DNA of 64,000 nt from CAZRGV01 sp964599655 (lineage in GTDB: Bacteria; Planctomycetota; Planctomycetia; Isosphaerales; Isosphaeraceae): contig CAZRGV010000002.1 of the NCBI GenBank assembly GCA_964599655.1, forward strand, positions 62,001-126,000. Reading direction: 5' to 3'. The position numbers and the translations under genes were made by a program. The notes under the pieces were generated by a model that saw only the letters and a program-made list of their open reading frames with translations, was not told the DNA's origin and made no database searches. How positions within the stretch are numbered: the stretch's first letter is position 1; each line of letters begins with the position of its first letter. Shown here one piece after another: positions 1-11,200 of the stretch.

Positions 1-336
1 CCAACGCAGCCGGCTTGTGCTATTCACGATCTCGACGACAAGCATGTAGTAAAGGATGGTTTTTCCAAATTCGAAGGCGAAGTTGAAAGCCTCCGCGACG
101 TCCAGGTGCGACAGGTTCGATAGAAGCGACGCAATCAGCAAACCTACGACGCAAACCGTGATCGGCTGTTCTCGAAGCCGACTGCTGGAGAGCTGACCCA
201 GCAACGGACCAATTGAGATCAGAAGAGTTAAAACGATGAGTATCTCATAAATCGGAATTGTTTCGAGGCTGGGAATCAGCTCTGAAGGTCGTATATACAG
301 AGTGCCGGTCACCAGGATCAGCAGGATGAAGTCCAT
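1..336 (-). CDS. O-antigen ligase/polymerase-like membrane protein, N-terminal part
   Basis: Only the first 112 residues lie in the window; the gene runs off the left edge. Translation from the ATG at 336 begins MDFILLILVTGTLYIRPSEL. Hydrophobic stretches lie at about residues 1-15, 29-47, 57-74 and 89-103, which is the pattern of a polytopic membrane protein. It is the last visible gene of the minus-strand exosortase operon and starts 34 bp after epsI stops. By that context and the N-terminal style I infer a Wzy/WaaL-type protein that polymerises or transfers surface glycan at the membrane. The frame stays open upstream of the ATG, so an earlier start is possible. No catalytic loop is in view, so the family call is tentative. 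Confidence 0.6.
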   Translation of the reverse strand, partial: MDFILLILVTGTLYIRPSELIPSLETIPIYEILIVLTLLISIGPLLGQLSSSRLREQPITVCVVGLLIASLLSNLSHLDVAEAFNFAFEFGKTILYYMLVVEIVNSTSRLRW

Positions 337-370
337 GATGCGTTCTGGTTTGATCGAGCCGCCCGGAGGG

Positions 371-1090
371 TCAACCCCTCGGTCCTGGATGTGGTCGCGG
401 GTTCTCTTCCGTGGAGGACGCCTCCTTAATCCTGCCGGGGAAGAGGGTCTTCTGAAGCACCGGTAAGACATCTTTCAGAAAGGCCATGCTGACCGGGTCT
501 CCGTCCGTCGGCGTCTGACGGCCCGTCGCGTGAATCACGTAGAGCTTGTATAGGAACGGATAGCTCGCAAACTCGAGTCGCGGATTGTCGGGAGCTCGCC
601 AGACTCCCTGGGCACTCCAGGCCCAGAGAATTCGCAGATCGCTCGTCACCGTTGGTCCACGTTTTTCGAAATCGCCCGACCAGAACTCAGCTGGCGACGA
701 CGTGGAATCAGGAGGAATCGGCACCCGTCGTGGGGGAGCTTGTAACTCGAATCCCGCCGCCGTGTAGCAGATATCCGGGGTGTGAACCGCGATCGGCCCT
801 GGGCGACCGCATACGATCATGATCGAGACCGATCGGCCATCGCCACGGTGCGTGTACGCGCGAGACAGGGATCCCTCGATTCCAGCCGCCTTGAGCACCC
901 GATCGTCATCGAGCTCCTCCGACTGGCCTGCCCAGTCCCCGATATCCAGGGGTACGTCCTGAAGTCGGGCAACCGCATCCTGGAGATCGTGAGATGTGGA
1001 CCAGCGATTCGTTCGCGAGCCATGAATGTAACCAACCAGCACGACGAGGACGGTCGCTGCCAGGTAGGGAATCGCTCGGACCATCGGCAT
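371..1090 (-). CDS. epsI: Exosortase-associated protein EpsI
   Basis: A 239-residue protein of the EpsI/DUF3485 family, which accompanies exosortases and is thought to act in export or processing of exopolysaccharide or sorted proteins. One N-terminal membrane helix (about residues 6-22) precedes a periplasmic domain. The family signature is visible at residues 94-109: CGRPGP, then HTPDICY with C94, H103 and C108. The open frame extends upstream to 1195 but would overlap the kinase gene by about 80 bp. The ATG at 1090, or the one at 1084 with GAGAG about 7 bp upstream, fits better. It sits 22 bp downstream of the tyrosine kinase gene and is surely co-transcribed with it. Confidence 0.85.
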   Translation of the reverse strand: MPMVRAIPYLAATVLVVLVGYIHGSRTNRWSTSHDLQDAVARLQDVPLDIGDWAGQSEELDDDRVLKAAGIEGSLSRAYTHRGDGRSVSIMIVCGRPGPIAVHTPDICYTAAGFELQAPPRRVPIPPDSTSSPAEFWSGDFEKRGPTVTSDLRILWAWSAQGVWRAPDNPRLEFASYPFLYKLYVIHATGRQTPTDGDPVSMAFLKDVLPVLQKTLFPGRIKEASSTEENPRPHPGPRG

Positions 1091-1112
1091 TCTCTCAGAA
1101 AGGGAAGCCTCG

Positions 1113-3395
1113 TCAAACCCCAGTGCCTGACCTGTAGGAGTACGCGTAGGAGTGGGAGTAGGTGGGATCATGGGTGCCGGCGACGACGGCTCCAAGAACC
1201 CGGATGCCGAGCGTGCTCAGCCGTTCGTGGGCGGTGCGGACCATGGGAATGCGACTCACGTCACGGAGGATCGAGAACAGGACCGCATCGACGTGCTGCC
1301 CCACGAGCAGCGCATCCGCAACGGGCAGAACCGGCGGTGAATCGACGACGACAAAGTCGTACTCCCGCTGGAACTGTGCGAAAATGGTCTCGAGGTCACC
1401 TCGGGCAAGGGCCTGGATGGCCTGCGAGTCGACCTGTCCGGCGAGCACCACGTTCAGGCCCGCGGCCTGCGTGGGACGGATGACCTCGGAAATCGTCGCC
1501 TCGCCACGAAGAACCTCGCAAAGGCCGAGATCGGGCGTCAGGTCGAAGAGCCGATGCACGGCGGGACGCCGCAGGTCGCCGTCGACGAGCAACGTTTGTA
1601 GCCCGGCGCGGGCGAGACTTGCGGCGAGATGGCCAGAGAGCGATGTTTTACCTTCTCCCGCAAGAGCGCTGGTGACCATGACGATTCGGAGCGATTCGAC
1701 CCTCGAAGCGTGGAGCAGCATGGCGCGGGTGGAATCCACAGACTCGACCATCAGGCTCTGCCAGTCGTGTTCCGGGTTGCCCGAACTGGCCATCAAGCGT
1801 CGTCTCGTCTGATCGGGCAGGGCGGGCAAAGCGCCGACAAGGCGGAGTCCGACATCGTTGATAACTTGATGAACCGAGTTGATTCGTCTCGCGCGATATT
1901 CCCAGAACGAGATCCCGAACAGCACGCAAGCCAGCGCCGCAATCGCGGCCACGCCGCTGATTTTGGCCTGCTTCAGCTCATCCTTGGTTTTCGGCTCATT
2001 GGCCGAGGCCACGACCTTGATCCGGTCTGGAGCATCGATCTCCACCTCCATGCGCTTGACCTCGGTGCCGACCCTCTGCGCCGTGTCGGCCAGCAACGAG
2101 ATCTGATCTTGCTCGGACTGGAGATCCAGCGTGTTCTCGGTAAGGGTACTTAGACGTTTTTTCGATTCCTCGATCTCTGAACCCAGTTCGTTCTCGAAGT
2201 GTTCGAGGATTTCAATCTCGCGATCCATGGATTCGGCTGCGGATGACGGGCCTCCACTGCTCGACATTTTCCGGAGTTGCTCGGTCAATCGAGGGCGGAG
2301 CCAGGCCCGGCGGTCTTCCAACGCCTTCCTCGTGGATTCGATTTCCCGTTCAAAGCGGAGCAGGGCAGGATCGTAGCGGTCCCTCGGGATACGGCTCACG
2401 CCCTGATGCTGTTTGGCCAACGAAGCGATCGTCGATTCGAGTTGGATGACCTCGGGATCTTTCGCGATCGCGTCTTCGACGGCGGAGAGATCGATCTCGG
2501 CGGGACGCGCGACTTTCACAGCGGCCGCCCGAGCCTTGGCGCGGACCAATTCCGCATGAACTCGCATCCGCTCCTGTTCGGCCATGGCCAGCTGTTGACT
2601 GGCAATCTGGTTCTTGTAGGCCAGAGTCGGCTGGTCACCCGAACCTGCTTGAAGGGCCAACTTTCGGAGTTGGTCCCGCTTTTCCTTCATTTTCTTTTGA
2701 TAATCATCCCAGAGAGTTTTGAGGTTTTGGACTCGCTCGTGTCGTTCCTCTTTCTCTGTGTTGACAATGTTTTCCAGGTACTTGTTGACGACCGCGTCGA
2801 CCAAGATTTGCAAATCTTTCGGGCGATTGCCGCTCATGGAGACAGCGACGAGTTCGGAGGACGGTGAAAAATCAACACGAACCTGCTGCCCAAGCCATTC
2901 GACAGGGTCGGTCCTCTGAATCGCTTCCTTCACGGTCTCGAGGCCGGCAACCTTAGGGTCCGCCAGAACGGCCTCAAGAACATTGCGATTCGTGATCAAT
3001 TCCGCCTGCGTTCTTTGAAACACTCGGTAGTCGGCGTGGAGCTCCTCGGTCTGAAAAACCACCTTGGGCTGATACATCATGATGCGCAGTACCGCCCGCG
3101 ACGTGTAATGGGCCGGGGGAACGACGAACCACGTGATGGCGGCAACGATCGCGGCGCAGGTCAGTCCGGCGACCACGGCCAGCAGCCAGCGACGCTGCAG
3201 CGCTCGGAGCAGTTCCAGGAAATCCGGCGCCCCCGCCCCCGAGGGGGCCGACGGCCGAGCCAACGCATGATCAGCCGGACTGGCCGCCGGGATGACCCTG
3301 GTCGGCGTGACACTCTCGGGTGGCACGTTCTGAGCAGGAAGGCCGGGTTGCGGATCGATTGGATCACCGGGGGCGCCGACGTCGGGGGTGGACAT
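1113..3395 (-). CDS. Polysaccharide co-polymerase/tyrosine autokinase (Wzc/BY-kinase type)
   Basis: A 760-residue fusion of a Wzz chain-length domain and a cytoplasmic BY-kinase, as in Wzc and EpsB/CpsD systems that control length and export of exopolysaccharide. Membrane helices lie at about residues 73-93 and 480-496, with a long coiled-coil-rich periplasmic part between them. The kinase shows Walker A ALAGEGKTS (about 577-585), Walker A' VDGDLRRP (about 604-611) and Walker B FVVVDSPP (about 681-688). The last 20 residues hold a tyrosine cluster (YSHSYAYSYRS), the usual autophosphorylation site. GGAG about 8 bp upstream supports the ATG at 3395. It lies between exosortase and epsI, so it is the assembly regulator of this locus. 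Confidence 0.93.
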   Translation of the reverse strand: MSTPDVGAPGDPIDPQPGLPAQNVPPESVTPTRVIPAASPADHALARPSAPSGAGAPDFLELLRALQRRWLLAVVAGLTCAAIVAAITWFVVPPAHYTSRAVLRIMMYQPKVVFQTEELHADYRVFQRTQAELITNRNVLEAVLADPKVAGLETVKEAIQRTDPVEWLGQQVRVDFSPSSELVAVSMSGNRPKDLQILVDAVVNKYLENIVNTEKEERHERVQNLKTLWDDYQKKMKEKRDQLRKLALQAGSGDQPTLAYKNQIASQQLAMAEQERMRVHAELVRAKARAAAVKVARPAEIDLSAVEDAIAKDPEVIQLESTIASLAKQHQGVSRIPRDRYDPALLRFEREIESTRKALEDRRAWLRPRLTEQLRKMSSSGGPSSAAESMDREIEILEHFENELGSEIEESKKRLSTLTENTLDLQSEQDQISLLADTAQRVGTEVKRMEVEIDAPDRIKVVASANEPKTKDELKQAKISGVAAIAALACVLFGISFWEYRARRINSVHQVINDVGLRLVGALPALPDQTRRRLMASSGNPEHDWQSLMVESVDSTRAMLLHASRVESLRIVMVTSALAGEGKTSLSGHLAASLARAGLQTLLVDGDLRRPAVHRLFDLTPDLGLCEVLRGEATISEVIRPTQAAGLNVVLAGQVDSQAIQALARGDLETIFAQFQREYDFVVVDSPPVLPVADALLVGQHVDAVLFSILRDVSRIPMVRTAHERLSTLGIRVLGAVVAGTHDPTYSHSYAYSYRSGTGV

Positions 3396-3459
3396 CGCAG
3401 TAGCTCCGAAGGCGTCTTATTCGAGCCGCAAACCGACGCCTGATCACTTATTGTTGGTT

Positions 3460-4425
3460 TTACTTCTGGCGAGGGGCGCTCTTTCCGCCCTGCCCAGCAC
3501 GCCGGGAGGCTCCGCCGATTGGATGGCTCACCATGTCGACGCGCACGGCTGCTGGAACCGCGGGTTCGACGAACAAATGCGAGAGCAGTTGCAGCTCCAG
3601 CCAGAGCGCCCCAAGAGCCAGGGGCATCATCAGCCATCCCGCCAGGTCATGATAGACGGCATCCGCGACTTTGCTTCCCGCCGTTTCATGCAGTAATCCC
3701 GTGACCGTGATCCGGATGATATTGGCCAGCAAGGCGGTCGGGATGGCGCTCAAGAGGATGAAAGCCTTGTCAATCAAGGGGCGATGAATGATGAAGACGA
3801 CCGCGGTCGAGAATGCAAAAAACATCAAGAGCATGCCCAGCCCGTTGCAGGCCTCCACAACCCCGATCTCGGCCTTGTTCATCAGGATGATGTTGCCTTC
3901 CGCAACAGCGGGCAAACCAAGTGTTTGGAGAATATAGGTGCTGGCGATCGTCGCGATCCGCTGGAGTGGAGCACCAAGAGCATTTTCCACTCGATACGGC
4001 ATCGGAATCATGAAGATCAAGAAGACGATCGCGGGCCACGCCCAGGAGAGTGCCGTCCATCCACCCACCAGGAGACAGATGCCGGCCAGCGAGGGAACTA
4101 ACGACACAGTGTCGATCCATGTCACAAAGTAGTATCCGCCCACCAGTTTCAGTGCCGCTCCCACCGCGATGAACGCCATGCCCGCCCAGGGAGCTCCGGA
4201 CAGGGGTCCCGTCTTGAGCCGGTCCCGGCGCCACCAAAGCAGGAACAACGAGAAGGCCGGCACGAGGTAGCCGTGGGAGTATCGAGGATCGGACGACCAG
4301 CGCTCGACCATGGTAACCAGGGATGGCCAGGTGGCCCAGAGTAGCCCAACCCCGATCAACCCGGCAAACACGACGGGTCGTCGGAGCCGTGAGTCGCGGT
4401 TGCCCGAGGCAGGCTCATGAGCCAT
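3460..4425 (-). CDS. Exosortase (planctomycete-type), integral membrane transpeptidase-like protein
   Basis: A 321-residue polytopic membrane protein of the exosortase/archaeosortase family. The three invariant residues are present: C193 in EACNGLGM, R238 in ANIIRIT and H259 in YHDLAGW. Family members cleave C-terminal sorting tags (PEP-CTERM and relatives) of surface proteins and are coupled to exopolysaccharide loci. It is the first gene of the operon, with TAGGAG 7 bp before the ATG, 64 bp ahead of the tyrosine kinase. No protein in the window ends with a recognisable PEP-CTERM tag, so its substrates must be encoded elsewhere. The exact exosortase subfamily cannot be fixed by eye. Confidence 0.92.
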   Translation of the reverse strand: MAHEPASGNRDSRLRRPVVFAGLIGVGLLWATWPSLVTMVERWSSDPRYSHGYLVPAFSLFLLWWRRDRLKTGPLSGAPWAGMAFIAVGAALKLVGGYYFVTWIDTVSLVPSLAGICLLVGGWTALSWAWPAIVFLIFMIPMPYRVENALGAPLQRIATIASTYILQTLGLPAVAEGNIILMNKAEIGVVEACNGLGMLLMFFAFSTAVVFIIHRPLIDKAFILLSAIPTALLANIIRITVTGLLHETAGSKVADAVYHDLAGWLMMPLALGALWLELQLLSHLFVEPAVPAAVRVDMVSHPIGGASRRAGQGGKSAPRQK

Positions 4426-5207
4426 GGAGAATACTCCTACGTTCTTCTTTCGGGGTCTGATTCCAAAAGGAGTCCGGCGGGATGATCTCGGCGCACACTC
4501 CGTGCACGTGGGTTGCTCCAGGAAGAGCCGATCCCAAGATCATCCACTGTCTTAATCTAACCAATCAAGCGACGGCTTGCGAACAAATCTTCAGAAAACC
4601 GGCTTCAGCGTGAGGTTCAGACTCCACATTCACGATTTCTAATCAAAACACGCCGAAGCCCGCCAAGGAACCAATCACCCGAAGTGACGTTGCTAGCATG
4701 ACCTATTTTGTGCAAAAAGCTCTATCTTTGCCAGTTTTCAACAGCATGTTGCCTTAAAAGAACAACCCAACCGGGCTGGAGGGCACGCGTTCGAGGTCCG
4801 TCGATGGCGCACGGATTCCGCGCCTCGGCAGCGAGAGCCAATGGAGGGGGTCCCCATCGTTCTCGAGGATCAGAGCGCCCCCGATTCGCGATCGTTGCGA
4901 GTGGGTAATATCGTGGTGGCAGACGGATCTCCTGGATCGGAGAGATCGGGCGATGGTCTACTCTGCGACGTTGCACCAGACCAAGATGTTGGGGGAAGAC
5001 TCCACGTCGCCGGCATCGGCGTTTCTTGTGTCTTCGAAAGTTATTATGAATCGAGGGGAGCGGGCATGCAAGCGTCTTTGGCGAATTTGTTCGACATCGT
5101 GCGAATCGGCAAGGGGAAATCTTGCGACGGGCTCAATGTCCGCCCCGGGCGCTGACAAATATGCGTCCGGGGCGGGTCATCGTGGTTCTGGACTTGCGAT
5201 CACTCAC
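4426..5207. other. Intergenic region upstream of the exosortase operon
   Basis: These 782 bp separate the start of the exosortase gene from the end of the giant surface-protein gene. The part from about 4550 to 4760 is AT-richer than its surroundings and presumably holds the operon promoter, but I found no convincing -35/-10 pair. Short open frames in it have no ribosome-binding site or protein-like composition. No repeat or RNA structure stood out. Confidence 0.5.
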
Positions 5208-8200
5208 TCAGCGAGAGCGCGGTTTTCGTTGGAATGGCCGGCTCGAGGGCTGGCTAGGGCGTTGTGGCCAGGCGGTTCTTTGCCGGGATTCACCCCGTCG
5301 TCGAGGGAGCAAGCTTCGGCGTGGCCCGTTCTTGCTAGAGGTATAGGTCACGTTGGGAGGGTCGAGTAACGCTTGACTGTTGGTACAAGCGATCGTGCAG
5401 GTTCCCAAGGACGACGGAGTAAACGTGAATGCACCCGAGCGTGTTGTATCGGTCAAGTCCAGGAACGCTGGGCTGAACGATCCGCTTCCATTGGAAACCG
5501 ATGGCGTGATACGGACCGACCCGGTTAACGTCCCTGAGCCGAGAGTTACCGTGAACGGTGAGGACGGTTTCCCAACACGACCGGAGGAAGGGCTGGGAGC
5601 TCCCAGATCATAGGAGGTGACGGCCGCGACCACCGCCTGCCCTTGCACGGCTCCGATCCAGGCTCCGGCCGGCGTGGTCGGGCTCCCTGCGTCATGAGCG
5701 GCCTGAAGCGCCGTGTTGCGGGGAGCAAAGCCCGCCTTGGTCCACGCGACAAGCGCCGACGGATAACTGCTGTTCGAAAGCCCAAGACTCGCATCGTTGA
5801 TGGTGAGTCCCGTTTGCACGGCATTGCGAATCTCGTAAAGGGATTGGAGCTCCCAGTACGCGAAGGACGCGGCGGATGTGCCCGGCTCGTCATTGCCCAC
5901 ACCCGAGGTGTGGGCCTGAATGCATCGATAATTGATCGATCGATTCCCGTAGACGCTCGCGTTGGAATGGGAAACGATGTCCCCGACGCTGTACGCCTGA
6001 CCGCTCGGCACCCAGGCCGTGCCGGCCGTCCGGCCGAGATATCCCGTCGCGAACGTGGCGAGGTTCCGGCTGTCATCCACGAATTGGGGATCGGCCACGA
6101 CGCCGTGGGTTTGCGGCGTGCCCGACGTGAACATCGAGTTCGTGCCGTTGAGGTCGCGAGCGGCTCCCGACTGATTGAACAGGCAGTTGTAATCCAGGTT
6201 CGCCGCCGACACGAGGTCCTGGACCGCCGAGTCCGCGGAGCGGGAAAACAGGAAGCCCGCGTTCGATGTCCGCGACCACGCGATATTCGACTTCACGCTT
6301 TCGTACTGATTGGCATGTCCGAAGTACGTTTCCCCCAGGTAGCAACAGTCGCGTTCCGTCGTGTTGCCGAACGAGGTGTAAACCGTGTTGTGCTCCAGAA
6401 TGAGGTCGAGATAATCCGTTCCCCCACCCGCCGCCAACGTTCCGAACGCTCCACCCGCCGCGTTGGGCAGGGTGATGCAATTCCGGATCGAGGAGACCAC
6501 CAGGGGGCCCGAGGTTGGCCCGGAAACGATGAACGCCTTGCCTCGCTGGCTATACATCGCGTCAAAAATGATGTCGGAGTAATTGGCACCAAAGATGCCA
6601 ATATTTGTCATGTGAGCATTATACTCCGGTCCCGTGCCGCCATAGCTATCGCCGAACACGTACCCGTTCGAGGATGGCCCCGGCCAGATATGCTCGCTGC
6701 CGTCCGTCTTGCGATAAAGGAAGAAGTCGCTCATCGTCACGCAGGGGTTATAACCGCCGGAGACCCCGATCAAGCCATCCGTGATGAAGTTGCCCCCCGT
6801 GAAGCTGATCCCCCGGCAATCGCCGGCCGCCTGGAGCCCCTTGTCGAAGTAGCAACCCGTCACGGCCCATGTGCCCGTGGGGGTGGTCGTGGCCCCAAAC
6901 TGAACCGTGTACGCCGCCGCCGAGTTTTTCCAGATCGATTGATTGATGCTGAGCGTCACGCCAGGATCGTTAGGCGAGACGGTGATGGGGCCGCACGTCT
7001 CGAACGTGCAGTGATCGAGGCGGAAGACGGCCCGGCTGGAATCGAGGATCGGCTCGATGGCGGCGGTTCCGGAATCACCCAGGCGGGTGAAATCGCAGTA
7101 GGCCGCCGAGACCGCACAGGAACGCATCGCGTAACTACCCGTGATGTAACCATTCAAGCCGGCGGCTCCCGCCTTGGTGCGAATGAAGGCACGCGACGCC
7201 GATGTGCCATTAATGTTGAGCTGCGAATCCGTGGCGACGTTGATCTTGTAACGCTGACCACTGGGGGGATCGAACTCGATCCCGCTCCCGGCTTCGATCG
7301 TCAGGGGATAGAGAACGGCGGCGGGGTTGTACTGGCCGAACGTGGCGTCTCCTCGAAGCGTGAGGACCGCCCCGTTCTTGATCGTGAGCGTGCCCGTGGC
7401 ACAGGTCAGCTCAAAGGTGCCCGCCGCGCCCGAGGTGCCAATCGTTTGATTCGTCGTGATTGTCAGGTTGTGGTTGATCGTCGCGGTATCGCCCGCTCCG
7501 GGAACGATTCCCGTATCCCAGACGGTCGGATCGGACCAGTCGCCGGATTTGAGTGTGGTCGCCTGTCGGCTCACGCCCGCGGCCTGATAGGTCAGGGCGG
7601 CTGGGTTTGTCAGGTTTCCGTTGTTGGTGGTCGAGATTGTGACCGTTCCGGCGGAGGCCGCCGTGTAAGAGAACGCTCCCGAACGGGTCGTGTTTGTCAA
7701 GTCGAGGTAGGCCGGTGTGAACGTCCCTCCGGCACCACCACTGTCGGGTGTGATCCGCAACGTATTGGCCAACGTGCCAGTGCCGAGCGTCACCGTGAAG
7801 TTGCTCGAGGCCACACCGACGGTCCCCGTCGACGGCCCCGTGAGGGTGTAATCCTTGACCGCGAGGACGTTCGACGTGTATGAGGCCGTCTGAGTCGAGG
7901 GCGACAGCGTGCCGCTCGAATCGGTCACCGTGATCGTGATCGAACCGACGGAAGCGGGCGTGTACGAGAATGCCATCGAGGCCGCGCTGTTGTTCCACGT
8001 CAGCGACGTTGGCGTGAACGTGCCACCCGCTCCACCATCGGACAGGGTCATTGTCCCGGTGAAGCTGCCGTTGGGAGCCACCGTGAACGGTTGCGAAACT
8101 TGCCCAACGATACCGGATGCAGGGTTGGGAGGAGTCAGACTAAACGTGGTCGCCGCGCCGGAACCGGCCGTGACTTTCGCGAACGGGCTCATCAGGTGGT

Positions 8201-11200
8201 CGGAGACCGTGTTGAACCAGCCGAGATACCATGTGCCGGCCGAGGGGGGCGTGAACGTGAACGTCTGCGTCCGGTTCGTGTCGGTGATGGAGTACGTGCC
8301 GATCGGCACTCGGTTGGCCGAATCGACCGTCGGGACCGTATCGTAGTAGACGTAGATGTACGCCCCGAAATGGCTGTCGGACGCGGGCTGATACTGGATC
8401 GTGTACGTTCCGCTCTGTCCGGCCGCGATCGAGCTGGGGCCCGTGATCGTGATGTCCGGCTCGATCTTCAAGACCTCGAACGCCGCCGCCGGGATCGTCG
8501 TCAGTTGATTCAGGTCCGACTGGACCCAGCGGCTATCGTTCGTGCCGTCGATCCGGAGCGTGCCCCCCAGGTCCGCCAGGATCAGGCCGTACGTCCGCAT
8601 CGCGTCCACGATCGGACGGGCCTGGCCCGTGAAGTTGGCCGCGTTCGCCGCGTACCACGCCGACGTCAGCCGCAGCCTCGTTCCGAACGGCAGGCCCTCG
8701 GTGGATGATCCGCTGTAGGCCGTGTGCCGGGCGGGGAAGATGTACTTGCTCCGCGACAGCGGCAGCCCCGAGAACGAAACGGTCGCGGTCGTGTAGCCCG
8801 AGCCGCCGCTGGTCAGGTTCAGGCCGTTGACGTGCCCCGAGCCGTCGACCGTGGCGGTCGCGGCGGCCCCGGTGCCGTCGCCCGTAATCGTCACGGCGGG
8901 CGGGTTCAGGTAGCCGGACCCGCCGTGGGTCAAGGTCAGGCCCGTGACCACGCCGCCGGTGATCGTGGCCGTGGCCGTGGCCGGATCGACCGTCTTGTAG
9001 GCGTCGACCGTGAACCGCAAGGCGTGGCCGATGTCCCCCGAGGCCACTTGATCGTAGTGGGCACAGAGGGCGACCATCGGCAGGCCAGCCGCGTCGCCCG
9101 ACGTCGCCCCGTCGAGTCTGGGACCGCCGAAGGAGACGTACGACTGGGTGTCATAGCCCGAACCGCCGTCGACCAGGGTCAGGCTCGTGACCGAGCCGCC
9201 CGAGACCGTGGCCGTGACCTGGGCCCCCTTGCCGCTGCCCCCTTGGATGTAAACCTGGGGCGGCTCCGTGTAACCCGACCCGCCCGTCAGGAGCGTGACA
9301 CTGGTCACGACGCCGCCCGTCACGACGCAACGGGCCGTGGCCGGGTTGTTCGTCGATGCCCCGGCGAGGGCCTTGAGGTTCCACTTGGCACCGCCCGACG
9401 AATACCATTGGCCGTCGCCCGGGTAGTAGGACTGGTAATATTCCCAGACGTCCGAGACGCCGCCGGTGGCCTCGTCGCGGACGAAGACGAAGTTGTGGTG
9501 GTCGCTGCCGTCGGTGGGGGCGGCGTTGGGCGTGGGCAGGTTGCCCGCGATCCCCTCGAAGACCATGCCGGACGCCGGCCAGGGGACCGGCCCCGGCTCG
9601 CTCTCGGGACCGTAGGCCCCCAGGACCAGCGGCAAGGTTGGCGTGTCGCCCCGGACGACGTTGTAGGGCATCCCGTAGGCCGTGTTGCCGCCGTTGGCGG
9701 TGCTCGCCGAGAAGTTCAAGCCGATGGTCGTCCCGGCCAACCGCTGAATGTAGATGTCCGAGTTGGGATCGACCGGATCGGACGTGACGTCCCGCTTCAG
9801 GTCGGCCAGGTAGCCGAACGTGAGCATGTCGAACCCGCCCAGGGACGGGCTCGGCGAACCGTTGTAGGACCAGTTATCCGACTTGCCGATCTGGACCATG
9901 CCCAAAAACGGGACCGGCGACGGATTGGGGAGGCCCCCGCTGTTGGTCGTGCTGATGGTCCGCGAGCCGTAGAGCGTCGGCGAGTAGGTGAACGTGGCCG
10001 ACCGATTCGAGTTCGTCAGCGTGACGGAACTGGGCGAGAACGAACCGTCGCCGTTGGACGCGGCCGGCGTGAACGTGAGGCTTCCCGAGATGGCCCCCGA
10101 GCCCAGTGTCACCGTGAAGTTGCCGGACGCGGCGGCCACGTCCCCGGACGTTGGCCCCGTGAGGGTGTACGTCGTGACCGGCGAGGCGATCGTGAGCGTG
10201 ACCGAGGCGGGGTTGGCGAGCCCGCCGTCGTTCGTGACGGAGATCGGGATCGACTGGCCGGCCGAGGCCCCCGACGCGGGCGTGTAGGTGAACGTGGCGG
10301 CTGGGCTGGCGGAGGTCAGGCCGACCGAACCGGGCGTGAACGTGCCGCCCGCCCCACCATCCGACAGCGTGACGTTCAAGGTGCCGCTGACGGTCGTGTA
10401 TGCCGGCAACGCGACCGTGAAGTTCTCGCTCGGCTGCCCGGCGAGGGCGGTGAGCGTTGCCGGCCCGGTCAGGTTGTAGGTCGTCGCGGGCGTGGTCGCC
10501 GTCGCGTGGATCGAGGAGGTTTCGATCCAGAGGCCATTGGCGTCGACCGCCGAAAGCGTGATGGGCCCCGTGACGGCCGGCGTGTACGTGAACGTGGCGG
10601 ACGGGCTGGCGGTGCTCAGGCTGAGGCTCGCGGGCGAGAACGAGCCGCCGGCCGAACCATCGGAAAGCGTGATCGCGTCCCCGGCGGAGGTGGTCCCGTC
10701 GGCGAGGGCCACCATGTAATTCGACGACGCCGACCCCCGGACCAGCGTGCTGGGGCCGCTGAACGCATAGGAGAGGGCGGGATAGGGCCCCGCCGTGGCC
10801 GATTGCGAGGCCCCGTTGAGGGTCCAGGCGGATCGGTACGTGTTGCCCGAGATTGTGAACGCGGACTGGAGCGTGACGGCCTGGTCGAAGTCGTTGTTCG
10901 TGACCGCCCAGGTGCCGGTCGTCAACGCGGCCGAGGCCGTGGCGTTGAGTTCGGTCGCGGCCAGAGACCTGAGGAACGAACAGGCATTGACCTGGAACGT
11001 CGCCGCTCCGTTCGCGACCGGGATGGCCGTCCCGGTTGTGTTCGCGTGCGAGACCTGCCCGCAATTGATCAGCCGGCAATGGTCCAGCCGGAGCACCCCA
11101 TCCCGGTTTTCGCTATTGGACGCAAAGGGAAGCGTGCTGGAATCGCCGATCCGGAGGAAGTCGCCATACTCGGCGTCAACCCAGCCGCCGCCGAAATTGC

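Noticed and set aside
4708..4908. A short plus-strand frame in the exosortase upstream region
   Set aside because: It has no ribosome-binding site, an unlikely composition and ends in Arg/Pro-rich sequence. It is treated as non-coding.
5643..7883. A 746-codon plus-strand open frame
   Set aside because: It is also antisense to the surface protein, with the same artefactual Arg-rich composition.
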